DNA of 64,000 nt from Draconibacterium halophilum (GTDB lineage Bacteria > Bacteroidota > Bacteroidia > Bacteroidales > Prolixibacteraceae): the NCBI RefSeq assembly GCF_010448835.1, contig NZ_CP048409.1, positions 1,496,001 through 1,560,000 on the forward strand, written 5' to 3'. Every line of letters begins with the position of its first letter. Position 1 is the first letter of the stretch. Below the pieces are notes generated by a model, which saw only the letters and a program-made list of their open reading frames with translations, was not told the DNA's origin and searched no databases. The position numbers were made by a program, and so were the translations under genes. Shown one piece after another: positions 1 to 8,563 of this stretch.

Positions 1-203
1 TCAAATATTTTACGGTGCTCCTCTTTGTAAAAACTGCCGCTATCAATGGTGTCAGCAACCGTAACATACGCATCACGCTCCAGCATAAGCGCTCCAAGCA
101 CTGCTTCTTCTACATCAACTGCCTGAGGAGGTAATTGACCATATTGGGCGTTAATCTGCTCTATCGTATTTTGTTGTTGATTGGTTTTTTTTCGTTGTGC
201 CAT
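1..203 (-). CDS. dnaB: Replicative DNA helicase DnaB, N-terminal part (cut by window edge)
   Basis: Translating from the ATG at 203 gives about 67 residues that run off the window edge: a Lys/Gln-rich start, then PPQAVDVEEAVLGALMLE and FYKEEHRKIF. These match the beginning of the DnaB N-terminal helical domain, which forms the collar of the hexameric replicative helicase and binds primase. Only this domain is visible; the RecA-like ATPase part lies outside, so the call rests on the N-terminal motifs. A TAnnTTTG-type box (257-264 on this strand) sits upstream. The convergent/operon relation to ddl cannot be judged beyond same-strand placement with a 134-bp gap. Confidence 0.85.
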   Translation of the reverse strand, partial: MAQRKKTNQQQNTIEQINAQYGQLPPQAVDVEEAVLGALMLERDAYVTVADTIDSGSFYKEEHRKIF

Positions 204-256
204 GTTGTTTTTGTGTGCAAATATTTTTTCTGGTCCCCTTCTGTTTAAACGGACAT

Positions 257-264
257 CAAAAATA
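257..264 (-). promoter_or_regulatory. Bacteroidota -7 promoter box upstream of dnaB
   Basis: On the minus strand this reads TATTTTTG, an exact TAnnTTTG match, about 54 bp before the dnaB ATG. No clear TTTG -33 element is seen. Confidence 0.5.
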
Positions 265-304
265 GAAATTTACCTTGCCGGTAGCAAGCTATTGTGCGCT
301 CTCT

Positions 305-335
305 TATCAACCAGCGCTATTCACAATTGTTGATA
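305..335 (-). terminator. Hairpin just after ddl
   Basis: TATCAAC (305-311) pairs with GTTGATA (329-335), only a few bases beyond the ddl stop. There is no strong T-run after it, so it may be a weak terminator or an RNA 3' stabiliser. Confidence 0.3.
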
Positions 336-337
336 GG

Positions 338-1330
338 TTACTTGCCCAGTCTTTCCTCTATTAGTTGGGTGATGATGCTTTTTAGCGTGCTTCCCATTGC
401 CTCAATCTGCTGTGGTATAAAGCTGGTAGCAGTCATTCCGGGCGTGGTATTCACTTCCAGAAAATAGAATTCGTTGCCTTGCAAAATGAAGTCGATACGC
501 ACAATTCCCGAGCATTCGCACAGGTCGTAAATCTTTGATGTCAGTTCCTGGCACGTTTTAAATAAAGGTTCGGGTAAACGGGCAGGCGTAATTTCTTGTG
601 TTGCACCCGGTGTGTATTTCGCTTCGAAATCGAAAAATTCGTTTTGTGGAATCACTTCGGTAACAGGAAATACCACTTTCTCGTCATTTAAACGCACGGC
701 TCCGCAGGTGAATTCATTTCCTTCGATAAATTGCTCAACCAGTGCTTCATTACTTTCTTGCCAGGCTTTTTCAATGGCAGCTTTTACCTCGCTGGTTTCT
801 TTTACTTTGGTAATTCCAAAACTTGAACCACCGGCATTTGGTTTTACAAAAATTGGCAACCCAAGTTCCTTAACAATAGCTTCGGCGTCAATGCTTTCTC
901 CTTTTTTGAATTTCTGTGAACCCGCCATTTTTATGCCGTGCGAGCGCAGGTAATTGTTGCAAAACCATTTGTTAAAAGTAAGCGACGAAGAGTGAACATT
1001 GCAGGTGGAGTAAGGGATATCGAGTAGTTCGAAGTAGGCTTGTAAAATCCCGTCTTCGCCCGGTGTTCCGTGAATGGTGATGTAAGCAAAATCAAATTTG
1101 ATCTTTTCGTCGTTTACGGTAAAACTAAAATCCGATTTATCAATGTCGGCAATTTTTTCTTCGTTCTGAAAAACTTCCCAGTTTTGCCCGCGCATTTGTA
1201 CCAGCCAGGGAGTAAATTTTTCCGTATCGACAGCTTTTAATACGTTGGCTCCGCTTTTTACGGAAACGATAAATTCCGATGAATCGCCTCCTGCAATTAC
1301 GGCTATGTTGGGTTTGTTGTTGTTACTCAT
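338..1330 (-). CDS. ddl: D-alanine--D-alanine ligase
   Basis: ATP-grasp ligase making the D-Ala-D-Ala dipeptide for peptidoglycan precursors in the cytoplasm. The 330-residue length is usual for Ddl. Visible signatures are the N-terminal AVIAGGDSSEF loop, the ATP-binding VKPNAGGSSFGITKV (about 163-177), EGNEFTCGAV, and the C-terminal metal/substrate segment RIDFILQ...FLEVNTTPGMTATS. Its ATG overlaps the end of rluD by 8 bp, so the two are translationally linked, and the PASTA gene precedes both in the same transcript. The PASTA neighbour fits a cell-wall context. Confidence 0.95.
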   Translation of the reverse strand: MSNNNKPNIAVIAGGDSSEFIVSVKSGANVLKAVDTEKFTPWLVQMRGQNWEVFQNEEKIADIDKSDFSFTVNDEKIKFDFAYITIHGTPGEDGILQAYFELLDIPYSTCNVHSSSLTFNKWFCNNYLRSHGIKMAGSQKFKKGESIDAEAIVKELGLPIFVKPNAGGSSFGITKVKETSEVKAAIEKAWQESNEALVEQFIEGNEFTCGAVRLNDEKVVFPVTEVIPQNEFFDFEAKYTPGATQEITPARLPEPLFKTCQELTSKIYDLCECSGIVRIDFILQGNEFYFLEVNTTPGMTATSFIPQQIEAMGSTLKSIITQLIEERLGK

Positions 1331-2363
1331 TTCTGTTTGCTATATAATTTTCCCATTTATCAATTCCGGTAGCCATGTCCTCAGGCAGTTCCGAATTGAA
1401 TAACATTTTTTCTCCGCTTGTTGGATGAATAAATCCTAGTGTTTTGGCGTGCAACGCCTGGCGGGGGAGTACTTTAAAACAGTTTTGTACAAACTGTCTG
1501 TATTTGCTGAAAGTGGTACCGCGTAAAATCTGGTCGCCACCATAGTTGCTGTCGTTAAAAATTGGGTGGTTTAAGTGTTTCATGTGTACCCTTATCTGGT
1601 GTGTGCGCCCCGTTTCCAGGCGGCATTCAACCAGCGAAACATAACCAATACGGCGCAATACTTTGTAATGTGTAACGGCATGTTTCCCGTAATCGTTTTC
1701 AGGGAATACGGTGAAAACCTGCCTGTTTTTCAGGCTGCGCCCAATGTTACCGGTTATTGTCCCTTCATCTTCTTTTACGCTTCCCCAAACCAGTGCATGG
1801 TAGCGGCGCTCGGTTGTTTTTTCGAAAAACTGCAACGCCAGTTTATTTTTTGCCATTTCGGTTTTGGCAACTACCAGAAGTCCCGATGTGTCTTTGTCAA
1901 TTCGGTGAACAAGGCCGGGGCGTGGATCTTCGCTGTTAAACAAAGGAAGGTCTTTGAAATACCAGGCAAGTGCATTTACCAAAGTACCGGTGTAATTGCC
2001 ATGTCCGGGATGTACAACAAGGCCCGGTGGTTTATTAATTACGATTAGCTGATCGTCTTCATAAACAATGTTTAACGGAATTTCTTCGGGTATGATTTTT
2101 AACTCACGCCGGGGGAAATCCATAACGATCAATATCTCTTCGTTGGGTTTTATCTTGTAATTGGGTTTTACGGGAATTCCGTTTACCCGAATGTTTCCGG
2201 CATCGGCAGCAGCCTGTATGCGGCTTCGTGAGGCATTGTCCAGCCTGTTTGAAAGAAACTTATCGATACGCAACGGAGATTGCCCCGGATCAACAGACAA
2301 ACGATAATGTTCGTACATTTCGTTTTCTTCCTGCTCTTCATTTTCCTGATTGTAATCTACCAT
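1323..2363 (-). CDS. rluD: 23S rRNA pseudouridine synthase, RluD type
   Basis: 346-residue RluA-family pseudouridine synthase. An N-terminal S4 RNA-binding domain (about 28-90, LRIDKFLSNRLDNASRSRIQ) is followed by the catalytic domain with the family motif HRIDKDTSGLLVVAK, whose Asp is the catalytic nucleophile, and the GRTHQIRVHM motif. RluD modifies helix 69 of 23S rRNA; among RluA-family members the S4 domain and length favour RluD/RluC over RluA, but the exact target is inferred. The gene sits 3 bp after the PASTA gene and overlaps ddl, giving a three-gene operon. Confidence 0.88.
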   Translation of the reverse strand: MVDYNQENEEQEENEMYEHYRLSVDPGQSPLRIDKFLSNRLDNASRSRIQAAADAGNIRVNGIPVKPNYKIKPNEEILIVMDFPRRELKIIPEEIPLNIVYEDDQLIVINKPPGLVVHPGHGNYTGTLVNALAWYFKDLPLFNSEDPRPGLVHRIDKDTSGLLVVAKTEMAKNKLALQFFEKTTERRYHALVWGSVKEDEGTITGNIGRSLKNRQVFTVFPENDYGKHAVTHYKVLRRIGYVSLVECRLETGRTHQIRVHMKHLNHPIFNDSNYGGDQILRGTTFSKYRQFVQNCFKVLPRQALHAKTLGFIHPTSGEKMLFNSELPEDMATGIDKWENYIANRNE

Positions 2364-2366
2364 TGG

Positions 2367-3173
2367 TTAAAAATTTCTTTCGTAAGCCTGGTTAATAATT
2401 GTGCTGTCGGTGGTTAACCAGATATCAACCGATGAACCCAGGTTTATTTGTTTGGTAAACTGTGGATCCGGCAGTTGTTTCCATATTCTTGCACTTGCCG
2501 AGTCTTCGGCAGTTTCGGCTGTATTGTCGTAAATCGTAGCGCCCATATTCAGCATGGCATCGGTAATTGTCGATTCAGCTTCTTCCATCGTAAATCCGGT
2601 GAGGTTGGGTAAAGTTGTCTGCATATTTCCCTGGCTCCGTCCAATCTCCAGATCAACATCAGTTCCTTTAACGATTTTGTCGCCTTCATAGATCTCAACA
2701 GAACCCTGCGTGGCACTTAATACCAGGTCGTTGTATTCCGATGGTTGGTAGGAAATATTACCCACTTGCAATCCAGTACGTTCAATAAGTGCCTGTGCCT
2801 GCCGGAAAGAAATATCAGTTAATCGTGGAAGGATAACTTTTTCGGGCTCGTTAGAGTTTATGGTAAGTTGGATTACGCGGTTTTCCTTTACGTGAGAATT
2901 GGCCAACGGCAATTGATCGACCACAGTACCCGGCTCGAAATTTTTGTTGTAAACCGAATCGATTACTTCCACACGCAGCTTATTTGCGCTGGCACTGGCT
3001 GTTGCTCCTTCTATGCTGAGGCCTGTTAAAGCCGGAACCGGGTATGATACACCATGTTTAGTGTATAATTTTAAACCTTTAAAGGTTATAAAAAGAAGAA
3101 GCGCCACAAGCACAATGGCAATTAATAGGTGCTTAGCAAAAGCACGGCTGGTGATAAATTTTCCTAAACTCAT
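2367..3173 (-). CDS. Membrane-anchored PASTA-domain protein
   Basis: 268 residues: a short cytoplasmic N-terminus, one membrane helix (about 15-35, HLLIAIVLVALLLFITFKG), then three PASTA-like repeats in the periplasm (about 42-108, 112-178, 188-256). PASTA domains are known from penicillin-binding proteins and Ser/Thr kinases, where they bind muropeptides or pack as spacers. No kinase or transpeptidase domain is attached here. Such stand-alone PASTA proteins next to rluD/ddl are a recurring Bacteroidota arrangement as far as I recall. A cell-envelope role is inferred from the domain and from ddl in the same operon; no precise function can be given. Confidence 0.8.
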   Translation of the reverse strand: MSLGKFITSRAFAKHLLIAIVLVALLLFITFKGLKLYTKHGVSYPVPALTGLSIEGATASASANKLRVEVIDSVYNKNFEPGTVVDQLPLANSHVKENRVIQLTINSNEPEKVILPRLTDISFRQAQALIERTGLQVGNISYQPSEYNDLVLSATQGSVEIYEGDKIVKGTDVDLEIGRSQGNMQTTLPNLTGFTMEEAESTITDAMLNMGATIYDNTAETAEDSASARIWKQLPDPQFTKQINLGSSVDIWLTTDSTIINQAYERNF

Positions 3174-3318
3174 TTTTTGTATGGTACTTATTTAAGAGAA
3201 CAAAAATAAGCCAAAAAAAGTATGATGAAAGGATTTTGGTGATAAACAAATCTCAAAAAAAATGTTCCGGGCGATCAGTTCTTGAAGAAGGCTTTTTGCA
3301 AACATGCATAAACACGAA

Positions 3319-3345
3319 AAGGTAAAGAACTGAATTCTTTACCTT
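3319..3345 (-). terminator. Intrinsic terminator of rpmH
   Basis: Perfect 11-bp stem AAGGTAAAGAA/TTCTTTACCTT with a 5-nt loop, followed on the minus strand by TTTT. It lies 29 bp past the rpmH stop. Confidence 0.65.
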
Positions 3346-3373
3346 CCCACTAAATTTAACCAGATAAAATAAA

Positions 3374-3532
3374 TTATCTCTTATGTCTTGGCTCGTCTGA
3401 GACGCTAAGTTTTTTTCTGCCTTTTGCTCTACGGGCTTTAATTACTTTACGACCATTTGCAGTCGACATTCTTTCTCTAAACCCGTGTTTGTTCTTTCTT
3501 TTTCTATTCGATGGTTGAAATGTACGTTTCAT
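3374..3532 (-). CDS. rpmH: 50S ribosomal protein L34
   Basis: 52-residue, highly basic protein starting MKRTFQPSNRKRKNKHGFR and containing RMSTANGRKVIKARRAKGR, the unmistakable L34 sequence. L34 is a small protein of the large ribosomal subunit. The C-terminal tail (KKLSVSDEPRHKR) is slightly longer than the 44-47 residues of many bacteria, as is usual in this phylum. The gene has its own canonical promoter (3576-3606) and terminator (3319-3345), so it is probably monocistronic. The dnaA/rnpA/yidC genes that often accompany rpmH in other phyla are not next to it. Confidence 0.97.
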   Translation of the reverse strand: MKRTFQPSNRKRKNKHGFRERMSTANGRKVIKARRAKGRKKLSVSDEPRHKR

Positions 3533-3575
3533 TTCTATAAAGTTTTACTTGTTTCTATTCAGAATTTTCGGACTG

Positions 3576-3606
3576 CAAAAATAGTGCTTTTTTTAGTTCT
3601 TCCAAA
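3576..3606 (-). promoter_or_regulatory. Consensus Bacteroidota promoter of rpmH
   Basis: Minus strand: TTTG (3603-3606), 19-nt spacer, TATTTTTG (3576-3583). This matches both boxes of the Bacteroidota sigma-ABfr promoter at the expected spacing, about 44 bp before the ATG. Confidence 0.8.
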
Positions 3607-3671
3607 AACTTAAACACTTTTTTGTGTAAAAATAGGATTTGTTTCTTTATTTCTAAGAATCAATGTTTTAT

Positions 3672-3802
3672 GCCGATGGGAAATTAAACAGTGCCTTTGG
3701 CTCTTAAATTCCCGGCTACTCATTAATTTACTATCGGTATTAACCATTAAAAATTCAATGTTTCGCTATAAGCTTACTTTGAAAAAACAATTGGTATAAT
3801 GT
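3672..3802. repeat. Dispersed intergenic element, copy A
   Basis: Aligns nearly gap-free over about 130 bp with 36194-36323. Shared blocks include CCGAT at the left, ATCGGTATTAACCATT in the middle and ACTTTGAAAAA..CAATTGGT at the right. Identity is strongest in the right 70 bp. Both copies lie between genes. Confidence 0.55.
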
Positions 3803-3910
3803 GCACAAAGAAAAGCATTTAATCCAAAACTAAAAACATCGGTATTTTATATCTGTGCTGAAAGCTTTTGGGCATTGGTGTTGTTTGTTGTGATGCCCGG
3901 AACGATAACA

Positions 3911-4618
3911 TCATTTCTCTTTTTTTACAGAAAAGCGAAAACCGATGCCATGCAGATTGATAATTTTTACCGCGGAATCGGCTTTAAAATATTTCCTTAA
4001 ACGCGAAATAAAAACATCCAGACTGCGTCCCAGAAAATAATCGTCAGATCCCCAAACCTTCTCCAGAATTTCGTTGCGGCTAAGCACTTTGTTTGCATTT
4101 TGCGCAAAATAACGGATGAGTTCGGCTTCTTTCAGCGTGAGGTTTCGTGCTTCCCCATTTATTGTTAGCGAGAGGTCTTCGAAATGAAAATCGAATTTCC
4201 CAATTTTTAAAATGGTCGACGAATCGTTGCTTATTGGTTGCGACTGGCTTCGTTTCAAAAATATCTTGATTTTTAAAAGCAGCTCTTCCATGCTAAATGG
4301 TTTCGGAATATAATCGTCGCCACCAATGGTAAGACCCGTAATTTTATCTTCAGTCATACTTCGGGCCGTTAAGAATATAATGGGAACCTGGTCGTTGGTT
4401 CTTCGTATGGTTTCGGCTACCTGAAAGCCATCTATTTTCGGAAGCATCACGTCGAGTACGATCAGATCGAATTTGTTCTTTCCGAAAAGCTCGAGTGCAA
4501 TTTCTCCATCGGCAGCTACTTCAACATCATAGCCGTGCTCCGTTAAATTGTCTTTTACAATAAAACGAAGTGCTTCGTCGTCTTCAACCAATAATATTCT
4601 GAATAAATTGCTGTTCAT
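3911..4618 (-). CDS. OmpR-family response regulator
   Basis: 235 residues: receiver domain (about 6-120) with acidic pair EDD (12-14), phosphoacceptor Asp56 in VLDVMLP and Lys107 in PKPF; then a winged-helix DNA-binding domain (about 138-230) with LTLKEAELIRYFAQN and the LDVFISRLRKYF recognition helix region. It is the output half of the two-component pair with the kinase encoded 3 bp upstream. Target genes are unknown. Alternative members of the family cannot be separated from sequence alone. Confidence 0.92.
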   Translation of the reverse strand: MNSNLFRILLVEDDEALRFIVKDNLTEHGYDVEVAADGEIALELFGKNKFDLIVLDVMLPKIDGFQVAETIRRTNDQVPIIFLTARSMTEDKITGLTIGGDDYIPKPFSMEELLLKIKIFLKRSQSQPISNDSSTILKIGKFDFHFEDLSLTINGEARNLTLKEAELIRYFAQNANKVLSRNEILEKVWGSDDYFLGRSLDVFISRLRKYFKADSAVKIINLHGIGFRFSVKKEK

Positions 4619-4621
4619 ATT

Positions 4622-5887
4622 CTACTTTGGAATGGTTAAGCTAAATATACTTCCCCCTTTGGGATTGTCGTTTACTTTAATTTTCCAGTTATGTGCTTTT
4701 ACAATTTTGTATACATAGTCGAGCCCAAGCCCAAACCCTTTTACGTTGTGCACATTTCCGGTAGGAACACGGTAAAACTTTTTAAAGATTCGTTTTCGGT
4801 GTTCTCGCGGAATGCCAATACCGTTATCGATAAAACTAAGTTCATAACTGTTCTGCTTTTGCAAAAGTTTAATCTTAATCCCGGGTGTTTTGTCGCAATA
4901 TTTTGCAGCATTTTCAAGAATATTCGATACCAGGTTTGAAAAATGGAACCGATCTGCCTGAATCGTACATTCACTGATTTTGGTATTTATCGTGACTTTT
5001 GCGCCTTGCCCGGCTTTCGATTCCCCGAAATGATCGATTGCTTCTTCTAAGAACTTGATAAGATTTACTTCCTCCAGATTAAGCAGGATCCGGCTTTTCT
5101 CTATCGTTGCTAAGTTAAGTACTTTTTCAACATTTTTCGACAGACGTGTTGTTTGTTCCTGTATAATGTGGGTGTAGTTGAAAAGACGGGTGGGTGATTC
5201 CAGAATCTTTTCATCATTAATAACGTTTGCCGCCAGAGCGATTGAGGAGATTGGGGTTTTTAATTCGTGGGTGAGGTTGTTGATGAAGTTTTTCTGAATT
5301 TCGGACAATTGCCTTTGGCGGATAATAACCCATAAGGTATAACCAAAGAAAAAGATGACCAGCATTAACAAAGCAGATAAGAAATACCAAATTGAAAGCT
5401 GATTAAAAAAGTAAGAAGACCGGTTGGGGAAATGAATGCCAAAATAGTTGGTGTATTCTTCGTTTTGCGGAAACTCGAAGTCCGATGGTTCTTCGTTTTC
5501 GTCGATATGTACAAGTGTGGTTTCGTCCATTTGTTCCTGGGTAGGGCTGTAAATTGAAAATTCGTAATCGTAATAAATGTCGTGTCGTTTTAGCTGGGTA
5601 GTAAGGTTTTGTTTTAAGAGTTCTTTATCGATTGCTACACCAACATTTACAAGGTAGGTGTTGTTCGATATTACTTCAACCGGCGTAATACTGTCGAAAG
5701 TTTCGGTAGTTCCGGTGGCCAGCATTACCTGCCATGCCACTTCTTTTAAAGCCACACTGGCACTTTCCTGAAATTGCTTTTCCGAAAGATTATACGAACT
5801 GCGAATAAAAGCAAACTGCACCAAAAATACGCCAACTATTGATACAGTTGCCAACATTATAATGTATTTAAGTGCTTTTCCTTTCAT
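4622..5887 (-). CDS. Membrane sensor histidine kinase
   Basis: 421-residue class I kinase. Two membrane helices (about 7-28 and 165-188) bracket a roughly 135-residue periplasmic sensor with no recognised fold. Then come HisKA with phosphoacceptor His207 in NLTHELKTPISS, and an ATPase domain with the N box, DNGIGIPREH (G1) and GFGLGLDYV (G2). It phosphorylates the downstream response regulator; the genes are 3 bp apart. The signal sensed is unknown. This kinase-regulator layout is common among Bacteroidota envelope-stress and growth sensors, but no specific homolog can be named. Confidence 0.92.
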   Translation of the reverse strand: MKGKALKYIIMLATVSIVGVFLVQFAFIRSSYNLSEKQFQESASVALKEVAWQVMLATGTTETFDSITPVEVISNNTYLVNVGVAIDKELLKQNLTTQLKRHDIYYDYEFSIYSPTQEQMDETTLVHIDENEEPSDFEFPQNEEYTNYFGIHFPNRSSYFFNQLSIWYFLSALLMLVIFFFGYTLWVIIRQRQLSEIQKNFINNLTHELKTPISSIALAANVINDEKILESPTRLFNYTHIIQEQTTRLSKNVEKVLNLATIEKSRILLNLEEVNLIKFLEEAIDHFGESKAGQGAKVTINTKISECTIQADRFHFSNLVSNILENAAKYCDKTPGIKIKLLQKQNSYELSFIDNGIGIPREHRKRIFKKFYRVPTGNVHNVKGFGLGLDYVYKIVKAHNWKIKVNDNPKGGSIFSLTIPK

Positions 5888-5996
5888 GAGATTTTATTCA
5901 AAGCTAAGCTACATAATTTTTTATGTGCCTGCGATAGTTAACAACTCATTAACAAAATATTGAATTCAATTAACAGCAAAACTAGTCAAGCATCTA

Positions 5997-6004
5997 TACA
6001 TTTG
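5997..6004 (+). promoter_or_regulatory. -7 promoter box of the DUF1573 gene
   Basis: TACATTTG fits TAnnTTTG 41 bp before the ATG. No good -33 box is seen at the right distance. Confidence 0.5.
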
Positions 6005-6045
6005 TTTCATATAACGCTCGAAAGAACAAATTTAATTAATAAATT

Positions 6046-7143
6046 ATGAAACGCATTTTACAACTATTAGCAGTTTTTTCACTGGTTGTTGCTTTTAATT
6101 CAGCAATGGGCCAGGGAACTCCAAAAATTGTTTTTGAAGAACAATCACACGATTTTGGTTCGTTTAAAGAATCAGACGGTGTGCAGAAAACAACATTTAA
6201 TTTTACAAACAAAGGAGAAGCTCCATTAGTATTATCTAATGTTCGTGCATCTTGTGGTTGCACCACTCCAAAATGGACACGTGAACCTGTTGCCCCCGGA
6301 GAAAGCGGAAGCATCGATGTAAGTTATAATCCTAAAAACCGTCCGGGTTCATTTAATAAGTCGGTAACGGTTAGTTCGAATGCTGAAAACCGTACTGTTG
6401 TTCTACGAATTAACGGAAAAGTTGAGCCACGCGAAAAGACATTGGCTGAGAAGTATCCAAGAAAAATTGGTGATTTGAGAGTGAAATCAAACTACCTCTC
6501 ATTTGCGAAAATTAAAAAGGGCGAAACCGTAACAAAAGAATTGGAATTGGTTAACGATACCGATAAACCTGTTGAAGTAGGATTTCGCACAGTACCAAAA
6601 CACCTTACCGCTAAAGCTGAACCGCAAACTATTCCGGCAAAAGGCAAAGGTAAATTGGTTGTAACTTATGATTCGGATGCTGCTAATACGTTTGGCTTTG
6701 CATCACATCGTATTTACTTGTCGTTAGACGGAAGCAACAATTACAAAAATTCAGTAGGAGTAAGTGCTACCATCGAAGAAGATTTCTCGAAACTTTCACC
6801 TGAAGAATTGGCAAACGCTCCTGTCGCTAATTTCAACGAAAAATCAGTTGATTTTGGCGAAATGAATCAAGGCGATAAAAAAGAACATACTTTTACGTTG
6901 ACGAATAATGGTAAAACTGATTTAATTATCAGAAGAGTTCGTTCATCTTGCGGTTGTACTGCTGTGGCTCCTTCGAAAAAGGTAATTGCAGCGGGTGAAA
7001 CAGCACCGATTAAAGTTACTTTCGATTCGCGCGGAAAACGTGGTCGTCAGAGTAAATCGATCACTGTTATTACCAACGATCCAAAAACACCAACATCAAC
7101 ATTGCGTATTTCAAGCCAGGTTGTTGTTGCCAGTGCAGGATAA
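6046..7143 (+). CDS. Secreted DUF1573 (Ig-like) protein
   Basis: 365 residues with a signal peptide (about 1-22, ending near SAMGQ) and two clear DUF1573 modules, at about 29-125 and 267-360, each with the ASCGCT/SSCGCT motif. A related Ig-like segment lies between them. DUF1573 domains are Ig-like folds (HYDIN/ASPM-like) very frequent in exported Bacteroidota proteins, often described as structural or adhesion modules. The conserved Cys-Gly-Cys sites could bind metal or form disulfides, which is inference. It is followed by a strong terminator and is likely monocistronic. No specific role can be assigned. Confidence 0.85.
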   Translation: MKRILQLLAVFSLVVAFNSAMGQGTPKIVFEEQSHDFGSFKESDGVQKTTFNFTNKGEAPLVLSNVRASCGCTTPKWTREPVAPGESGSIDVSYNPKNRPGSFNKSVTVSSNAENRTVVLRINGKVEPREKTLAEKYPRKIGDLRVKSNYLSFAKIKKGETVTKELELVNDTDKPVEVGFRTVPKHLTAKAEPQTIPAKGKGKLVVTYDSDAANTFGFASHRIYLSLDGSNNYKNSVGVSATIEEDFSKLSPEELANAPVANFNEKSVDFGEMNQGDKKEHTFTLTNNGKTDLIIRRVRSSCGCTAVAPSKKVIAAGETAPIKVTFDSRGKRGRQSKSITVITNDPKTPTSTLRISSQVVVASAG

Positions 7144-7165
7144 GTTTATTTAAAGTCAATATTTC

Positions 7166-7206
7166 AGAAGGTGTTGCAGGTGAAACTTGCAGCACCTTCT
7201 TTTTTG
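7166..7206 (+). terminator. Intrinsic terminator after the DUF1573 gene
   Basis: AGAAGGTGTTGCA pairs with TGCAGCACCTTCT (7188-7200) and is followed by a T-run. Confidence 0.85.
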
Positions 7207-7236
7207 CTGTACTTTTAAACGATAAATTTAATACCG

Positions 7237-8349
7237 ATGTCAGAAAACAATAAACACCATATAGAAAACGATCCGAAGTACAAAGGATTACTCGTGAATG
7301 AGGGAGTTGAAAAGCCGGAAGCGGTTAACAACGATTCGATACAGCGATTTTTGAAAAAGAAGAGAAAATTGCTGTCGGTTGATGAATATGTGAACGGGAT
7401 TTTAGATGGCGATATCACACTTTTAAGTAAAGCTGTTACTTTGGTTGAGAGCTCGAAATCGGAACATCAACAAATAGCTCAGCAAGTTATACAAAAGTGT
7501 TTGCCACACAGCGGCAAATCAGTTCGTATTGGAATAACCGGTGTGCCTGGAGTTGGGAAAAGTACCTTCATTGAGGCACTTGGAAAATACCTGACGAATA
7601 AAGGAGAAAAGCTTGCCGTGTTGGCAATTGATCCGAGTAGCGAACGTACCAAAGGAAGTATTTTGGGCGATAAAACGCGAATGGAAGAATTAGCCAGCGA
7701 CAGCAATGCTTACATTCGTCCCAGTCCATCGGCAGGATCGTTGGGTGGAGTTGCACGAAAAACGCGCGAAATCATTATTCTTTGCGAAGCTGCTGGTTAT
7801 AATCATATTTTTATTGAAACTGTTGGGGTGGGGCAAAGCGAAACAGCAGTTCATTCCATGACCGATTTTTTCCTGTTGCTAATGTTGGCCGGGGCGGGTG
7901 ACGAACTACAGGGCATAAAGCGTGGAATTATGGAAATGGCCGACCTGATTACCATAAACAAAGCCGACGGCAACAATCTTGAAAAGGCAGAAATGGCAAA
8001 AGTGCAATATAAAAACGCCATTCATCTTTTTCCTTCCAAAGATTCGGGTTGGGCAGCCAACGTGCTAACCTGTTCAGCCTATAAAAAAACCGGTATTGAT
8101 GCCATTTGGGATCAAATTGAAAAATACAGGGAACAGACTATTGACAACGGGTATTTTTTCCGTAAACGAAACGAACAATCTACCTACTGGATGTATGAAA
8201 CCATTGAAGAAAACCTGAAAAGAAACTTTTATGATCATCCCGAAATTAAGGAGAAATTGAAAGTGCTCGAAAACTACGTGCTCACCGATCAGATGAGTTC
8301 GTTTATTGCAGCTACCGAATTACTAAATACCTACGCAAAATTAAAATAA
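7237..8349 (+). CDS. meaB: Methylmalonyl-CoA mutase-associated GTPase MeaB
   Basis: 370-residue G3E-family GTPase. Motifs: P-loop GVPGVGKS (102-109), DPSSERTKGSILGDKTRM, ETVGVGQSE (switch/Walker B area) and NKADG (base recognition). MeaB chaperones and protects adenosylcobalamin-dependent methylmalonyl-CoA mutase, gating cofactor loading and repair. The mutase genes are not in this window, which is common for unlinked meaB. Formerly annotated ArgK/LAO transport ATPase, a label now considered wrong. It is a single gene between two strong terminators. Confidence 0.93.
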   Translation: MSENNKHHIENDPKYKGLLVNEGVEKPEAVNNDSIQRFLKKKRKLLSVDEYVNGILDGDITLLSKAVTLVESSKSEHQQIAQQVIQKCLPHSGKSVRIGITGVPGVGKSTFIEALGKYLTNKGEKLAVLAIDPSSERTKGSILGDKTRMEELASDSNAYIRPSPSAGSLGGVARKTREIIILCEAAGYNHIFIETVGVGQSETAVHSMTDFFLLLMLAGAGDELQGIKRGIMEMADLITINKADGNNLEKAEMAKVQYKNAIHLFPSKDSGWAANVLTCSAYKKTGIDAIWDQIEKYREQTIDNGYFFRKRNEQSTYWMYETIEENLKRNFYDHPEIKEKLKVLENYVLTDQMSSFIAATELLNTYAKLK

Positions 8350-8391
8350 GCCGAGTTATTTTTTTTAAACAGATAAATAACTGTAGCAAGA

Positions 8392-8442
8392 AAGCAGGCA
8401 AAAAAGATAGAATTTCTCTATGTTTTTTGCCTGCTTCTTTTT
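8392..8442 (+). terminator. Intrinsic terminator of meaB
   Basis: Long stem of about 20 bp (8392-8411 with 8417-8436) around a 5-nt loop, followed by CTTTTT. The reverse strand would also terminate. Confidence 0.88.
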
Positions 8443-8490
8443 AGGAAAAAATTCATACTGTTTACACTTTTAATTGCGTCTTAAAAGAAG

Positions 8491-8498
8491 TAGATTTG
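8491..8498 (+). promoter_or_regulatory. -7 promoter box of lpdA
   Basis: TAGATTTG, an exact TAnnTTTG, 66 bp before the ATG at 8564. It lies inside the 5' extension of the longer possible ORF, which argues against the upstream start at 8474. Confidence 0.55.
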
Positions 8499-8563
8499 TT
8501 AGAACCTTTCTTTATGTGAGGTGTTACTTACATAAATCAAATATCAATAAATTTCAAAATACA

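Larger units (their letters stand above)
3533..3910. other. Intergenic region between rpmH and the response regulator
   Basis: 378 bp without a gene. It holds the rpmH promoter and a roughly 130-bp dispersed element (3672-3802) whose relative lies at 36194-36323. No convincing ORF was found. Confidence 0.6.

Noticed and set aside
612..953. 113-codon plus-strand ORF inside ddl
   Set aside because: Antisense shadow of a clear coding gene; typical of the many overlapping frames in this window.
8474..8563. N-terminal extension of lpdA
   Set aside because: Overlaps the likely promoter box and lies before the Rossmann strand where the family starts.
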